A stretch of 64,000 bases of DNA. It comes from Paenibacillus sp. 453mf. Its GTDB lineage: Bacteria > Bacillota > Bacilli > Paenibacillales > Paenibacillaceae. Numbering within the stretch: position 1 is the first letter of the stretch; each line of letters starts with the position of its first letter. The position numbers and the translations under genes are program-made. The notes beneath the pieces are model-generated. The model saw only the letters and a list, made by a program, of their open reading frames with translations, was not told where the DNA came from and searched no databases. This document shows, piece by piece, positions 9,338-18,296 of the stretch. The stretch spans positions 1,292,862 through 1,356,861 of the forward strand of contig NZ_FPAC01000001.1 in NCBI RefSeq assembly GCF_900116105.1, in the 5' to 3' direction.

Positions 9338-9542
9338 CTTAATTAGTTCACTCCTATATTCATAGTCAGAATTACTTATGGAATTTTATGTATAGTATGA
9401 TACAGTTTTATTTTCATATAAACTAGAGTAGACCTTAGATAAATCGTGAGTACTGCAGCATGGTAACTTTTCAAGCCGGCCCATAAAAGCTATAATATAA
9501 AGGATTGTTTAGAATCTCTATTGAAAGCGAGCGAATATTGAT

Positions 9543-10262
9543 ATGGGTCGTAAGTGGAATAATATTAAAGAAAAGAAGGCGTCCAAAGACGCAAGCACAA
9601 GTCGCGTATATGCGAAGTTCGGACGTGAGATTTATGTTGTTGCCCGTCAAGGAGAGCCTGATCCGGAATCGAACCGTGCGCTAAAGGTCGTTCTGGAGCG
9701 TGCTAAGACTTACAACGTACCGAAAGCGATCATTGACCGTGCACTGGAAAAAGCGAAGGGCGGATCAGAAGAGAACTTTGATGAGCTTCGTTACGAAGGC
9801 TTTGGTCCAAATGGATCGATGGTCATTGTGGATGCACTTACGAACAATGTAAACCGTACGGCTTCTGAAGTTCGTTCAACCTTTACGAAGAATGGCGGTA
9901 ATCTGGGTGTCAGTGGTTCTGTCAGCTACATGTTTGACTCTACCGCAGTCATCGGGGTGGAAGGCAAATCTGCAGATGAAGTGCTTGAGCTGCTGATGGA
10001 AGCTGATCTGGATGTCCGTGATATTGTGGAAGAAGATGAAGCGGTTATCGTATATGCGGAGCCGGATCAATTCCATGCAGTACAAGATGCATTTAAAAAT
10101 GCAGGTGTAACGGAGTTTACTGTTGCTGAGCTAACGATGCTGCCGCAAACCTTTGTATCCTTGGAAGGCGATGCACTTACACAATTCGAGAAGTTGATCG
10201 ATGTACTTGAGGATCTTGAGGACGTGCAGCAAGTGTACCATAATGTGGAATTTGAAGAATAG
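9543..10262 (+). CDS. YebC/PmpR family protein (YeeN-like)
   Basis: A 239-aa cytosolic protein of the YebC/PmpR/TACO1 family. The start [20 protein letters not shown] is characteristic of the second, YeeN-like paralogue found in Bacillus. Classical YebC begins MAGHSKWxNIKHRK. The family has three domains and an acidic C-terminal face. Members have been described as DNA-binding transcription regulators and, more recently, as factors that rescue ribosomes at difficult proline motifs. [12 protein letters not shown] and [19 protein letters not shown] are the family core motifs. Single-gene unit with a terminator at 10305. Identity is secure; which role applies here is not visible. Confidence 0.95.
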   Translation: MGRKWNNIKEKKASKDASTSRVYAKFGREIYVVARQGEPDPESNRALKVVLERAKTYNVPKAIIDRALEKAKGGSEENFDELRYEGFGPNGSMVIVDALTNNVNRTASEVRSTFTKNGGNLGVSGSVSYMFDSTAVIGVEGKSADEVLELLMEADLDVRDIVEEDEAVIVYAEPDQFHAVQDAFKNAGVTEFTVAELTMLPQTFVSLEGDALTQFEKLIDVLEDLEDVQQVYHNVEFEE

Positions 10263-10304
10263 GATCATACAACTTTCTGATGAAAGTTGAAATTTTGTCA
10301 TCAG

Positions 10305-10339
10305 CCTCTCATTTATCACGGGATAAATGGGAGGTTTTT
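10305..10339 (+). terminator. Intrinsic terminator of the YebC-family gene
   Basis: A 13-bp stem CCTCTCATTTATC / GATAAATGGGAGG with a four-base loop, followed by TTTTTA. Confidence 0.9.
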
Positions 10340-10503
10340 ATATGAACGTAATATCTGTAAAAATGTACATTGCGTGAAGCTGTGCTGAAACCTGAACAGC
10401 AGCAAGGGAGTAAGGAATTTTCTATGTTATAATTTTATGGTTGTCTATTTAAGACTACGGTAAGAGCAAAGAAAATTTACGAAAAGGGGAGAGTTCATCT
10501 ACA

Positions 10504-11283
10504 GTGAAGCTGGTATCTTGGAATGTAAACGGGCTGAGAGCCTGTGTAAATAAAGGATTTATGGATTATTTTCATCAGATGGATGCGGACATTTTTTGTC
10601 TGCAGGAGACAAAGCTGCAAGAGGGTCAAATTCAGATGGAGCTGGACGACGCCTACGAGGATTATTGGAATTATGCAGAGAAGAAGGGTTATTCAGGAAC
10701 TGCTGTGTTTACAAGAATCAAGCCAATCTCTGTACAGTACGGCATGAGTGAGGATGATCCAGATCCGGAGGGTCGAATGATCACGCTGGAGTTTGAGCAA
10801 TTTTATCTGGTAAATGTGTACACACCGAATGCGAGAAGGGATTTATCTCGTCTACCGCTTCGTCTGGATTGGGAGGAACGTTTTCGAGCATATCTTAATG
10901 AGCTGGACAAGTATAAGCCTGTGGTCGTATGTGGAGACATGAACGTAGCACACCAGGAGATTGACCTCAAGAATGCAAAATCAAACCGTGGTAATTCAGG
11001 CTTTACGCTCGAAGAACGCGAGAAAATGACTCTTCTGCTGGATTCAGGCTTCATCGATTCTTTCCGTTACTTTTATCCCGATCGGACGGATGTGTACACC
11101 TGGTGGTCTTATATGGCAAAAGTAAGGGAGCGGAATATTGGTTGGCGTATTGATTACTTCCTTGCTTCGAACCGGCTCGCACCGTACTTGAAGGATTCAG
11201 GGGCAGACTGTCATATCATGGGAAGTGATCATTGTCCGGTGTACTTGGAGATGGAGCTTGATGAATCTCTTCAAAGTGCTTAA
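10504..11283 (+). CDS. exoA: Exodeoxyribonuclease III (ExoA)
   Basis: A 259-aa AP endonuclease / 3'-5' exonuclease of the ExoIII family, active in base-excision repair. Catalytic motifs are in order: WNVNGLRA (Asn), LQETK (metal-binding Glu), GDMNVAH (Asp/Asn) and the terminal GSDHCPV (Asp-His pair). Length is as expected. The start is GTG at 10504, giving the canonical MKLVSWNVNGLRA; the GGGGAG upstream is rather distant (about 14 bases). Monocistronic, with the MITE-like inverted repeat lying downstream. Confidence 0.96.
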   Translation: MKLVSWNVNGLRACVNKGFMDYFHQMDADIFCLQETKLQEGQIQMELDDAYEDYWNYAEKKGYSGTAVFTRIKPISVQYGMSEDDPDPEGRMITLEFEQFYLVNVYTPNARRDLSRLPLRLDWEERFRAYLNELDKYKPVVVCGDMNVAHQEIDLKNAKSNRGNSGFTLEEREKMTLLLDSGFIDSFRYFYPDRTDVYTWWSYMAKVRERNIGWRIDYFLASNRLAPYLKDSGADCHIMGSDHCPVYLEMELDESLQSA

Positions 11284-11309
11284 CTGCTAACCGTTATAAA
11301 TAGTTTTTA

Positions 11310-11425
11310 GGGATGAGCAAGGCATTTTATATAAAGTCATATGGAAATTCATTTAAAAGTCTGATAAATGATTAGTGCTGTTTAATTGATTGTGCCCCAA
11401 GCACTATGTTGCCTTGGTTCATCCC
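11310..11425. mobile_element. MITE-like 116-bp inverted-repeat element with TTTA flanks
   Basis: The ends are imperfect terminal inverted repeats of about 16 bases: GGGATGAGCAAGGCA on the left, TGCCTTGGTTCATCCC on the right. TTTA occurs directly outside both ends (11306-11309 and 11426-11429), as a target duplication would. Inside are two further hairpins: TCATTTA/TAAATGA, and AGTGCT/AGCACT around 11374-11406. No ORF. It lies between two convergent genes. It could instead be a multi-branched 3'-end RNA structure; only one copy is present in this window. Confidence 0.5.
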
Positions 11426-11457
11426 TTTATACTGAAATAGATTTGTATAAAATAGAT

Positions 11458-12000
11458 TTAGATTGTATTGTGTACGGTATATTTCCGAACATAGCTATCG
11501 TGATCGAGCACCTCAATGGCACCTGACCAATCAAGCACTTTTCCGACAAAACCCTTGATGTCCAAATCCTTCATCTCATACGTATCCGGTGTATTCCCCG
11601 TACCTGTTGCATCCTTAATCAAGGTCACTTTATATCCGCGGTCATAGGCTGATATCGCCGTAAACAAACAGCAGAACTCCGTCTCAAATCCTACGATGAA
11701 TAATTGATTGACGCCTAACTTCTCCAGTGTCTCTGCAAGATTTGTATTAAAAAATGCACTCGGAGTCTGCTTCTCGACTACAGTTTCGGCATATTCAAGA
11801 AGTGAATCATGTATATTTGATCCCTCTGAATCACGGTACAATGGACTTTCTTCCTGATCGTCAATATGTCTGATGAAAATGACCGGTTTTCCGTCTCTTT
11901 TGAAATCTTGAATTACCTGTTCCATTAATGTGAGTTCCTTCGTGAAATCCTTTAGCCGGACAATGGCGTTCTGTACATCAATAACTAGCAGTGCTTTCAT
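11458..12000 (-). CDS. Isochorismatase-family cysteine hydrolase
   Basis: A 180-aa hydrolase of the isochorismatase/nicotinamidase fold. The start at 12000 is chosen for the AGGAGG seven bases upstream; the frame is open further upstream without support. Catalytic Asp lies in LLVIDVQN and the nucleophile Cys in the loop GFETEFCCLFTA, preceded by the family's cis-peptide-region glycine. The Lys of the triad is probably in the VEKQTPSAF segment. The SAFxxTxL motif is typical of YcaC/pyrazinamidase-like members. Substrate unknown. Convergent with exoA, divergent from the SGNH hydrolase. Confidence 0.9.
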   Translation of the reverse strand: MKALLVIDVQNAIVRLKDFTKELTLMEQVIQDFKRDGKPVIFIRHIDDQEESPLYRDSEGSNIHDSLLEYAETVVEKQTPSAFFNTNLAETLEKLGVNQLFIVGFETEFCCLFTAISAYDRGYKVTLIKDATGTGNTPDTYEMKDLDIKGFVGKVLDWSGAIEVLDHDSYVRKYTVHNTI

Positions 12001-12182
12001 TAGATCACCTCCTGGAATTATGTAACAATTGGTAATTCTACAGATATGCGATAAATCCTCTTGATGAATGGAATCTAACAGGTAATCTAACAAATTAGTG
12101 ATATATGGCGTTGCAAGTCCATGCTGATAGCGCTATCATAAGTTCAGAACTTCATATCATTTCTAAAGGAGCAAATATACAT

Positions 12183-12809
12183 ATGACACGGATTGAAGAC
12201 CAAGCTACAGTGTTATTTATCGGAGACAGCATTACGGATTGTGGTAGAAATTACGATAATAGAAGTGACCTTGGCAGGGGCTATGCGATGATGGTTGCGG
12301 CAGAACTTAATCTGCGTTATCCCGAGAAACAAATTCAGTTTATTAATCGCGGCATTAATGGCAACCGTGTCACTGATCTTGAACAAAGGTGGGAGCAGGA
12401 TTGTCTGGCGCATAACCCAACCTGGGTCTCTATTTACATTGGAATTAATGATACCTGGCGCTGGTACGATTCCAAGGCAGAGACCTCTGCAGATGAATTT
12501 TATCGTACATACCGTGAGTTGATTGTGCGGACAAAAGAACATACGAATGCAAATATCGTATTGATTGAACCATTTGTACTGCCTGTTCCAGAAGATCGGA
12601 AGGGATGGAGAGTAGATCTTGATCCAAAAATTCATGCAATTCGTGATCTGGCTCGAGAGTTCGGAACCTACTACGTTCCACTGGATGGCTTGTTCGCTCA
12701 AGCGAGCGCCAAGGCGGAGCCTGCTTTCTGGGCAGGAGATGGTGTGCACCCGACTGATGCGGGTCATGCTCTCATTGCAAAAGCATGGCTTGATGCAGTT
12801 AAAGCTTAA
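12183..12809 (+). CDS. SGNH/GDSL hydrolase family esterase
   Basis: A 208-aa lipase/esterase of the GDSL family. All four blocks are present: block I GDSITDCG with the nucleophilic Ser, block II with Gly in NRGINGNRV, block III GINDTW with the oxyanion Asn, and block V DGVHPTDAGH with the Asp-x-x-His. No signal peptide, so cytosolic; probably a carbohydrate or acetyl esterase. ATG 12183 is preferred because AAAGGAG lies 12 bases upstream; the frame is open to 12105. A terminator follows at 12830. Confidence 0.92.
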   Translation: MTRIEDQATVLFIGDSITDCGRNYDNRSDLGRGYAMMVAAELNLRYPEKQIQFINRGINGNRVTDLEQRWEQDCLAHNPTWVSIYIGINDTWRWYDSKAETSADEFYRTYRELIVRTKEHTNANIVLIEPFVLPVPEDRKGWRVDLDPKIHAIRDLAREFGTYYVPLDGLFAQASAKAEPAFWAGDGVHPTDAGHALIAKAWLDAVKA

Positions 12810-12829
12810 CTTCATGTTTCAAACCAAGA

Positions 12830-12876
12830 AGACTGCTCCTCATTTCAATTGAAATAGGGAAGCAGTCTTTTCTTTG
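12830..12876 (+). terminator. Intrinsic terminator of the SGNH hydrolase gene
   Basis: Stem AAGACTGCT / AGCAGTCTT with an inner palindrome ATTTCAATTGAAAT in the loop, followed by TTCTTTG. Confidence 0.75.
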
Positions 12877-12885
12877 AAGCTGCAA

Positions 12886-13170
12886 AGTGAAATTTTTTGG
12901 ATACCGAACGACTTTTGCGAAGCAACCGGAGAGAGGGAGCTCAAAAAATGCAACGACTGCATCGCGCGCAGGAATTCTTCCCCCAGCTACAAGTGAAATT
13001 TTTTGGATACCGAACGACTTTTGCGAAGCAACTGGAGAGAGGGAGCTCAAAAAATGCAACGCTAGCTTCACCCACAAAGAAATTCTTCTCCTACTTCTAA
13101 GTGAAATTTATAAAAATTCAAATCAACGGTTGCGAGCAACCGGAGAGCGGCGTCCAATTATGGAACGCCT
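12886..13170. repeat. Tandem repeat, period about 107 bp, 2.7 units
   Basis: Unit 1 starts at 12886 and unit 2 at 12992; they are nearly identical over the first 75 bases. A diverged third unit starts at 13100. Each begins AAGTGAAATTT and contains the core GCGAAGCAACCGGAGAG, or a close variant. Units 1 and 2 carry ATTTTTTG and CAAAAAAT arms that could pair. Unit 3 instead has GGTTGC-GA-GCAACC and GGCGTCCA-ATTA-TGGAACGCC hairpins. The array sits between convergent genes, and unit 3 may serve as the etfA 3' end. Non-coding. Confidence 0.85.
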
Positions 13171-14143
13171 ATACGAGTACCTTCCGAAACTCCGCAGTCA
13201 ACAGAGGCACAACATCAAACAGATCACCGACAATGCCGTAATCGGCAACCTTAAAGATGGGAGCTTCAGGATCCTTGTTAATCGCAATAATAACACGCGA
13301 TTGGCTCATTCCAGCCAAATGCTGTATGGCACCGCTAATGCCGCATGCAATATAAATTTCGGGCGTAACGACTTTCCCTGTCTGACCAATTTGCAGCGAA
13401 TAATCGCAATAGCCTGCATCACACGCTCCGCGGGAAGCACCAACAGCTCCGCCGAGCAGATCAGCGAGCTCTTCAAGTGGCTTGAAGCCGTCTACGCTCT
13501 TCACTCCTCGGCCTCCAGAGACCACAATTTTTGCCTCGCTAAGATCAATCTTGCCTGTCGTCTTCTGAACGACATCCTTTACGATCGTGCGTAGCGATGG
13601 AGATGGATAAGCAATATCTTCAATGGGTGAAGCACTACCTTCCGGTGCAGTCGCGGCAGCAACATTGTTCGGACGAATGGTAATGACGGCTGGCCCATTC
13701 TCAAACACACGTTTTTCAAAGGCTTTACCGGCATACAGGGGTCTAGTAAATACCGCATTACCTTCTTCTACCTCAATGGCAGTAATATCCGAGATTTGTC
13801 CCGCCGCAAGATGGGCTGCAACCAGTGGAGCCAAATCCTTACCCAGAGCGGTATGACCGAACAGGACAAGATCGGGTGCTGCCTGTTGTAAGACAGATTT
13901 TAATACTGATATATAAGCTTCGGGGTTATAGTGTTCAAGCTCTGGATGCTCAATGGTATAGATCACATCGGCACCATAGGGAACAAGTTCACTCACGGCG
14001 GACGTTATGTCAGACCCGGCAACTACAACCTGGATACGATCCTGAGCACCAGCTATTTGCTGCGCAGCTCCTAACGTTTCTAGTGCTACCTGACGAAGTT
14101 TACCATCTCGATTCTCGGCATATACAAGCAATGTTTTACTCAT
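13169..14143 (-). CDS. etfA: Electron transfer flavoprotein subunit alpha
   Basis: Alpha subunit of ETF (324 aa), which accepts electrons from acyl-CoA dehydrogenases. The C-terminal FAD domain motifs are clear: [51 protein letters not shown], then [18 protein letters not shown] precedes the ATG by about 8 bases. It lies 199 bases downstream of etfB, a wider gap than usual, but no terminator is visible between them. Part of the fadR-etfB-etfA unit on the minus strand, under the FadR operator at 15773. One oddity is CDAGY where many Bacillus proteins have VDAGY. Confidence 0.97.
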   Translation of the reverse strand: MSKTLLVYAENRDGKLRQVALETLGAAQQIAGAQDRIQVVVAGSDITSAVSELVPYGADVIYTIEHPELEHYNPEAYISVLKSVLQQAAPDLVLFGHTALGKDLAPLVAAHLAAGQISDITAIEVEEGNAVFTRPLYAGKAFEKRVFENGPAVITIRPNNVAAATAPEGSASPIEDIAYPSPSLRTIVKDVVQKTTGKIDLSEAKIVVSGGRGVKSVDGFKPLEELADLLGGAVGASRGACDAGYCDYSLQIGQTGKVVTPEIYIACGISGAIQHLAGMSQSRVIIAINKDPEAPIFKVADYGIVGDLFDVVPLLTAEFRKVLV

Positions 14144-14342
14144 AACAAGAACCTCCTAGGGTCATCCGAAATAGGATGCATGATTAAATACTTGAAAAAT
14201 AACGCATGTTGGACATTCTATTGACCATACACTTTAGGTAGATCAGCTGCATATTATTGAAACCGCATACAAAAGTATGGGTATGGCATGATAGAGTCCA
14301 CCAATGCTCAATAAACTTACGATACCGTACGTATTATACCGT

Positions 14343-15110
14343 TCAAATGACTTTGGATTCGGTACGCAGTAATCCGACAAGTTCGCGGGCAACATCCTCG
14401 GCATCACCCTTAAGGATTCTACCCGCGCCGCGTTCAGGAGGAAGCGTCAGCTCAACTTGCTTCGTAGCAGGCTGAACTTCTGCTTCAGTAAGATCAAGGT
14501 CTTCCAGCAACAAAGTCTTGAACGGCTTCTTCTTCGCTTTCATAATGCCGGGCAGGGAAGGATACCTTGGTTCGTTGAGTCCTTGCTGAGCTGTAAACAG
14601 CGCAGGAAGCGATACGCTAAGCACTTCAAGATCCCCTTCGGCATCTCGATGAACTTCTGCTGTTGTACCTTCAATCGTAAGCTTGGTAATGGATGAGGCA
14701 TGAGGAATGCGAAGAAGCTCAGCCAAACGGATAGCGACTTGACCTGATCCGCGATCTACGGAGAAGTTACCTCCAAGAATGAGATCCGGATTTTCCTGGG
14801 ATAGATAGGCGTGCAGCACTTTAGAAACAGCATATTCGTCATCCGGAATTCGCTCATCCGAAATCAGAACCGCTTCATCTGCGCCCATCGCAAGCGCTGT
14901 TCGAAGTGCTTCTGTCGCACGTTCGGGCCCGACCGAGAGGAGAGTCACACTGCCGCCGTGCTCATCTCGAAGCTTGACAGCTTCTTCTACCGCATATTCG
15001 TCGTATGGATTAATAACAAATTTCACACCATCCTCAGAAACGACTCCATTCTGCAGAGTGATCTTTTCCTCTGTATCAAAAGTCTGCTTTAACAATACAA
15101 CGATCTTCAT
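14343..15110 (-). CDS. etfB: Electron transfer flavoprotein subunit beta
   Basis: Beta subunit of ETF (255 aa). The start MKIVVLLKQTFDTEEKI at ATG 15110 has AAGGGAG about 10 bases upstream. The AMP-binding signature region VDRGSGQVAIRLAELL and the recognition-loop stretch EVLSVSLPALFTAQQGLNEPRYPSLPGIMKAKKKPF are conserved. It forms the heterodimer with EtfA and passes electrons from FadE to the membrane oxidoreductase FadF encoded divergently. It lies 42 bases downstream of fadR, so probably one transcript. Confidence 0.97.
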   Translation of the reverse strand: MKIVVLLKQTFDTEEKITLQNGVVSEDGVKFVINPYDEYAVEEAVKLRDEHGGSVTLLSVGPERATEALRTALAMGADEAVLISDERIPDDEYAVSKVLHAYLSQENPDLILGGNFSVDRGSGQVAIRLAELLRIPHASSITKLTIEGTTAEVHRDAEGDLEVLSVSLPALFTAQQGLNEPRYPSLPGIMKAKKKPFKTLLLEDLDLTEAEVQPATKQVELTLPPERGAGRILKGDAEDVARELVGLLRTESKVI

Positions 15111-15152
15111 ATTCAATCTTCTCCCTTCAAAAACATGAGTTATGAAATTGAT

Positions 15153-15737
15153 TTATTTGGAAACACCATGAAGAAAGAAGCCAAGGGTGTCGTCAACCTG
15201 ATCCCGAAGCGAATATTTCTGTCCTGCGATCAGCCATGAGGTAACGGCTTCATCCATGGAGCCGAAGATGAGGTTCCGAACCAGCTTTAGATTAAGGTCT
15301 TCTCTAAACTGTCCCAGCTCTATACCCTGCTCTAGAATATTCTCGATCAGCTCAATATATGGCTTGAGTGATTTGCCAATCTCTTTGCGAAGCTCAATAT
15401 CACTTTGCCTTAGCTCAACCTGCGTGACGTACGCAAGCTCGGGATTATTCTCAAGCTCTGTAAAATGAATGCGGCATACCGTGCGGAGGGCCTGAGTAGG
15501 GTCAGAGCTCCCAGCGACACTGTCATGGAATTTCTCCACCAGCTCGCCAAGCTTCTGTTGAAACAGATGAATCAGGATATCCTCCTTTCTCTTAAAGTAG
15601 AGGTAGATTGTGCCATCGGCTACGCCGGCTGCTTTGGCAATCTTGGAGACTTGGGATCGATGGTAGCCATTCTCGGCAAACACTTTGAGGGCGCCTTGAA
15701 GAATGAGTTGATATTTTTCTGTTTTTTTACTTGTCAT
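15153..15737 (-). CDS. fadR: TetR-family fatty-acid regulator FadR
   Basis: A 194-aa repressor closely resembling Bacillus subtilis FadR (YsiA). The N-terminal TetR helix-turn-helix (residues about 8-55) reads ILQGALKVFAENGYHRSQVS and VADGTIYLYFKRKEDIL. The C-terminal domain should bind long-chain acyl-CoA, which in Bacillus releases the repressor from DNA. Identity is supported by three things together: sequence, the etfB-etfA genes directly downstream as in B. subtilis, and a perfect FadR-type operator 36 bases upstream. The gene is therefore probably autoregulated. Confidence 0.93.
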   Translation of the reverse strand: MTSKKTEKYQLILQGALKVFAENGYHRSQVSKIAKAAGVADGTIYLYFKRKEDILIHLFQQKLGELVEKFHDSVAGSSDPTQALRTVCRIHFTELENNPELAYVTQVELRQSDIELRKEIGKSLKPYIELIENILEQGIELGQFREDLNLKLVRNLIFGSMDEAVTSWLIAGQKYSLRDQVDDTLGFFLHGVSK

Positions 15738-15772
15738 ATGTTCACCCCGGTGTTAGAATACAGTTAAATTTC

Positions 15773-15790
15773 TGAATGAATACTCATTCA
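15773..15790. promoter_or_regulatory. FadR operator
   Basis: TGAATGAATACTCATTCA is an 18-bp palindrome that matches the Bacillus FadR consensus TGAATGANTANTCATTCA at every position. It lies 36 bases upstream of fadR, where it would block transcription of fadR-etfB-etfA. It is over 300 bases from the divergent fadF, so control of that operon by this site is less certain. I found no second copy near fadF, fadE or lcfA. Confidence 0.92.
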
Positions 15791-15974
15791 TTTCTTGTAA
15801 CCACTATAAAATACGTTCAAGTCATTGTCAACGATTCAATCCCTGTTGAAGTGAGAAATCGTTATACAAAGGTTGAGACGATTCGTTAGGCGTTCATATC
15901 AAGGTTTGCAGCGAGTATGACAATCCAATTGTCTAAAGTCCAAACGATGTGGAGGTCTGTTTTTGCAGACGCAT

Positions 15975-15988
15975 TGTAAGCGCTTAAT
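15975..15988. promoter_or_regulatory. Possible CcpA cre-like site upstream of fadF
   Basis: TGTAAGCGCTTAAT matches the cre pattern TGWAANCGNTNWCA at 12 of 14 positions, missing the last two. Fatty-acid genes are under catabolite control in Bacillus, so the position is sensible, but the match is imperfect. Confidence 0.35.
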
Positions 15989-16115
15989 TATTGAATCGAA
16001 TTTGCCTTGTCAATGGCAAGAGGTGTTTTTGTCCGAAAGGAGTGAAGTTCAACAATCAGTGATCCGCCATGCAAGCTGAAATTTAAATCTTATGATTACA
16101 AGGGGCTTGATGAGG

Positions 16116-18296
16116 ATGATTCTACAAATGATCAATGCGCTGCTCTTTACCCTCATTACCGGCTGGGCGGTTTATCTATTCGCCAGAGTTGTATACCACC
16201 GTTATTTATATATCAAATTAGGCAAACCTGCGAATCTTCGTAAGGATATTAAAGACAGGATTACTGCATTTATGGTGCAGGTCTTCGGTCAGAGCAAGCT
16301 ATTCAAAGATCCGAGAAGCGGAATCATGCACTTTATCGTTTTTTACGGATTTATTATTCTGCAGTTCGGTGCGCTGGACATTATCTGGAAGGGGCTCACG
16401 GGGCACAGTTTGCCTATACCGGGCTACGAAGGATTTATTTTGACCCAGGAGATCACGGTCGTACTTATTCTTCTCGCCATAGGATACGCTGCCTACCGAA
16501 GATACGGGGAGAAGCTGCATCGGTTAAAGAGAGGCTGGAAGCCAAGCCTGGTTGTCTTTTTTATCACGTCATTAATGATATCCGTTCTACTCACTATGGC
16601 ATTTGAACGTCTGAGAGAGGATTTGCCATCTTCATTGTATGCACCCATCTCATCAGGAATTGCTTCCTTATTTACATGGATGCCCGAATTTGCAGTGACC
16701 ACAATGTATTACCTTTTTTGGTGGATTCATCTGTTGATCCTGCTCTCCTTTCTACTATACGTCCCACAATCGAAGCACTTTCATCTCATTACCGCACCCA
16801 TTAACATCCTGTTTCGACGAACAGATTCACCAGGCAAGCTAAGCAAGCTTGATTTGGAAGATGAAGAGGCAGAGTCCTATGGTGTCGGCCAAATCGAAGA
16901 TTTTACCCAGAAGCAAATGCTCGATTTCTATGCTTGTGTAGAGTGTGGGCGATGTACCCATGTATGCCCGGCGACGAATACCGGCAAGCTCCTGTCACCC
17001 ATGCACATGATTATCAAGTTAAGAGATCATTTAACGGAAAAGGGCGAGGCACTTACGTCAAAGTCGGCCTGGATGCCTGCTAGTGTGTTCGGTTACGCCG
17101 GTGTACATGAAATGAGAGCTGCAGACCTATCTCTTACCGATTGGACAGGGGAAGGAATTACCGACATTCGTCCGACCATGGGTGTGCAAAAAAGAGCCTG
17201 GCATCAAGTTGAAGGTGTCAGTGCCAAGGATGTCCAGCTCATCGGAGGAGTCATGACAGAAGAGGAAATATGGGCTTGTACAACTTGCCGTAATTGTGAG
17301 GATCAGTGTCCTGTTGCTAACGAGCACGTTGATAAGATCGTGGATCTCCGGCGTCATCTCGTGTTGATGGAAGGAAGTGTACCTCATGAAGGACAACGAG
17401 CGATGCAGAATATTGAGCGCCAAGGCAATCCATGGGGCATCAGTCGTGCAGAACGCAGCAAATGGGTGAAGGAAATTGACCCAGACGGTACCTTGAATTT
17501 GACCATTCCGACGGTGAAGGAGAATCCGGACTTTGACATTCTATTGTTTGTAGGTTCAATGGGGTCATATGACAATCGGAGCCGTAAGGTTACGCGTTCC
17601 CTAGTTCATTTGATGAATGAGGCAGGTGTCAACTTTGCGATCTTGGGCAATGAAGAGAAGAATTCGGGTGATACACCGAGACGTATGGGGAATGAATTCT
17701 TGTTCCAGCAGCTGTGTACGGAAAACATTGAAATTTTTAATAAATATGGTGTTCAAAAAATCGTTACAGCCTGTCCCCATACATTCAACGTGTTCAAGAA
17801 CGAATATCCCGAGTTTGGCCTTACAGCAGATGTGCTTCACCATACCGAGCTGCTGGATGAGCTGGTCAAGACCGGCAGGCTGATTCCCAAGCATACTTTA
17901 CATGAAAAAATCACCTATCATGACTCCTGTTATCTCGGAAGATATAACGATGTGTATGATCAGCCGCGTGATGTGCTGCGCGCCATTCCAGGAGTCGAGC
18001 TCGTGGAAATGGAACGCAGTCGAGAGAACGGGATGTGCTGCGGTGCCGGCGGAGGACAGATGTGGATGGAGGAGGATACCGGCAAGCGTGTAAATCTAGC
18101 TCGGACTGAACAGGCACTATCTGTATCCCCGACGATGATCAGCTCTGCTTGTCCCTACTGTCTGACGATGCTGGAGGATGGTACGAAGCTTAAAGAAGTA
18201 GAAGCAAAAGTGCAGACGAAGGATATTGCAGAAATATTGGAAGCATCCGTCTTCGGTGTTGCCGAAATTAATGAACAGGAGGTCGTTGCGAAGTGA
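16116..18296 (+). CDS. fadF: FadF-like membrane Fe-S oxidoreductase (ETF to quinone electron transfer)
   Basis: A 726-aa membrane oxidoreductase like Bacillus FadF (YwjF). The N-terminal third has about six membrane helices of a NarI/cytochrome-b-like domain with histidines. Next come two 4Fe-4S motifs (CVECGRCTHVCP near residue 273, CTTCRNCEDQCP near 387) and two CCG domains of the heterodisulfide-reductase type (ending near CPHTF at 552 and CCGAGGG at 640). The family is proposed to take electrons from ETF into the menaquinone pool during beta-oxidation. Start uncertain: ATG 16116 has AAGGGG 10 bases upstream; ATGs at 16110 and 16092 are alternatives. Translationally coupled to fadN. Confidence 0.93.
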   Translation: MILQMINALLFTLITGWAVYLFARVVYHRYLYIKLGKPANLRKDIKDRITAFMVQVFGQSKLFKDPRSGIMHFIVFYGFIILQFGALDIIWKGLTGHSLPIPGYEGFILTQEITVVLILLAIGYAAYRRYGEKLHRLKRGWKPSLVVFFITSLMISVLLTMAFERLREDLPSSLYAPISSGIASLFTWMPEFAVTTMYYLFWWIHLLILLSFLLYVPQSKHFHLITAPINILFRRTDSPGKLSKLDLEDEEAESYGVGQIEDFTQKQMLDFYACVECGRCTHVCPATNTGKLLSPMHMIIKLRDHLTEKGEALTSKSAWMPASVFGYAGVHEMRAADLSLTDWTGEGITDIRPTMGVQKRAWHQVEGVSAKDVQLIGGVMTEEEIWACTTCRNCEDQCPVANEHVDKIVDLRRHLVLMEGSVPHEGQRAMQNIERQGNPWGISRAERSKWVKEIDPDGTLNLTIPTVKENPDFDILLFVGSMGSYDNRSRKVTRSLVHLMNEAGVNFAILGNEEKNSGDTPRRMGNEFLFQQLCTENIEIFNKYGVQKIVTACPHTFNVFKNEYPEFGLTADVLHHTELLDELVKTGRLIPKHTLHEKITYHDSCYLGRYNDVYDQPRDVLRAIPGVELVEMERSRENGMCCGAGGGQMWMEEDTGKRVNLARTEQALSVSPTMISSACPYCLTMLEDGTKLKEVEAKVQTKDIAEILEASVFGVAEINEQEVVAK

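Larger units (their letters stand above)
9184..9542. other. Intergenic region: terminator, gene remnant, leader of YebC-family gene
   Basis: This 359-bp gap holds the terminator at 9222-9273, then a short remnant ORF on the minus strand (9272-9337), then AT-rich sequence. A likely -10 hexamer TATAAT lies in CTATAATATAAAGG near 9490, upstream of the YebC-family gene. Nothing else recognisable. Confidence 0.4.

Noticed and set aside
12886..13170. CRISPR array
   Set aside because: Units are about 107 bp and contiguous, with no unique spacers and no cas genes.
12799..13594. Open frames over the 12.9-kb repeats and the end of etfA
   Set aside because: They run over tandem repeats and antisense to etfA, with no ribosome site.
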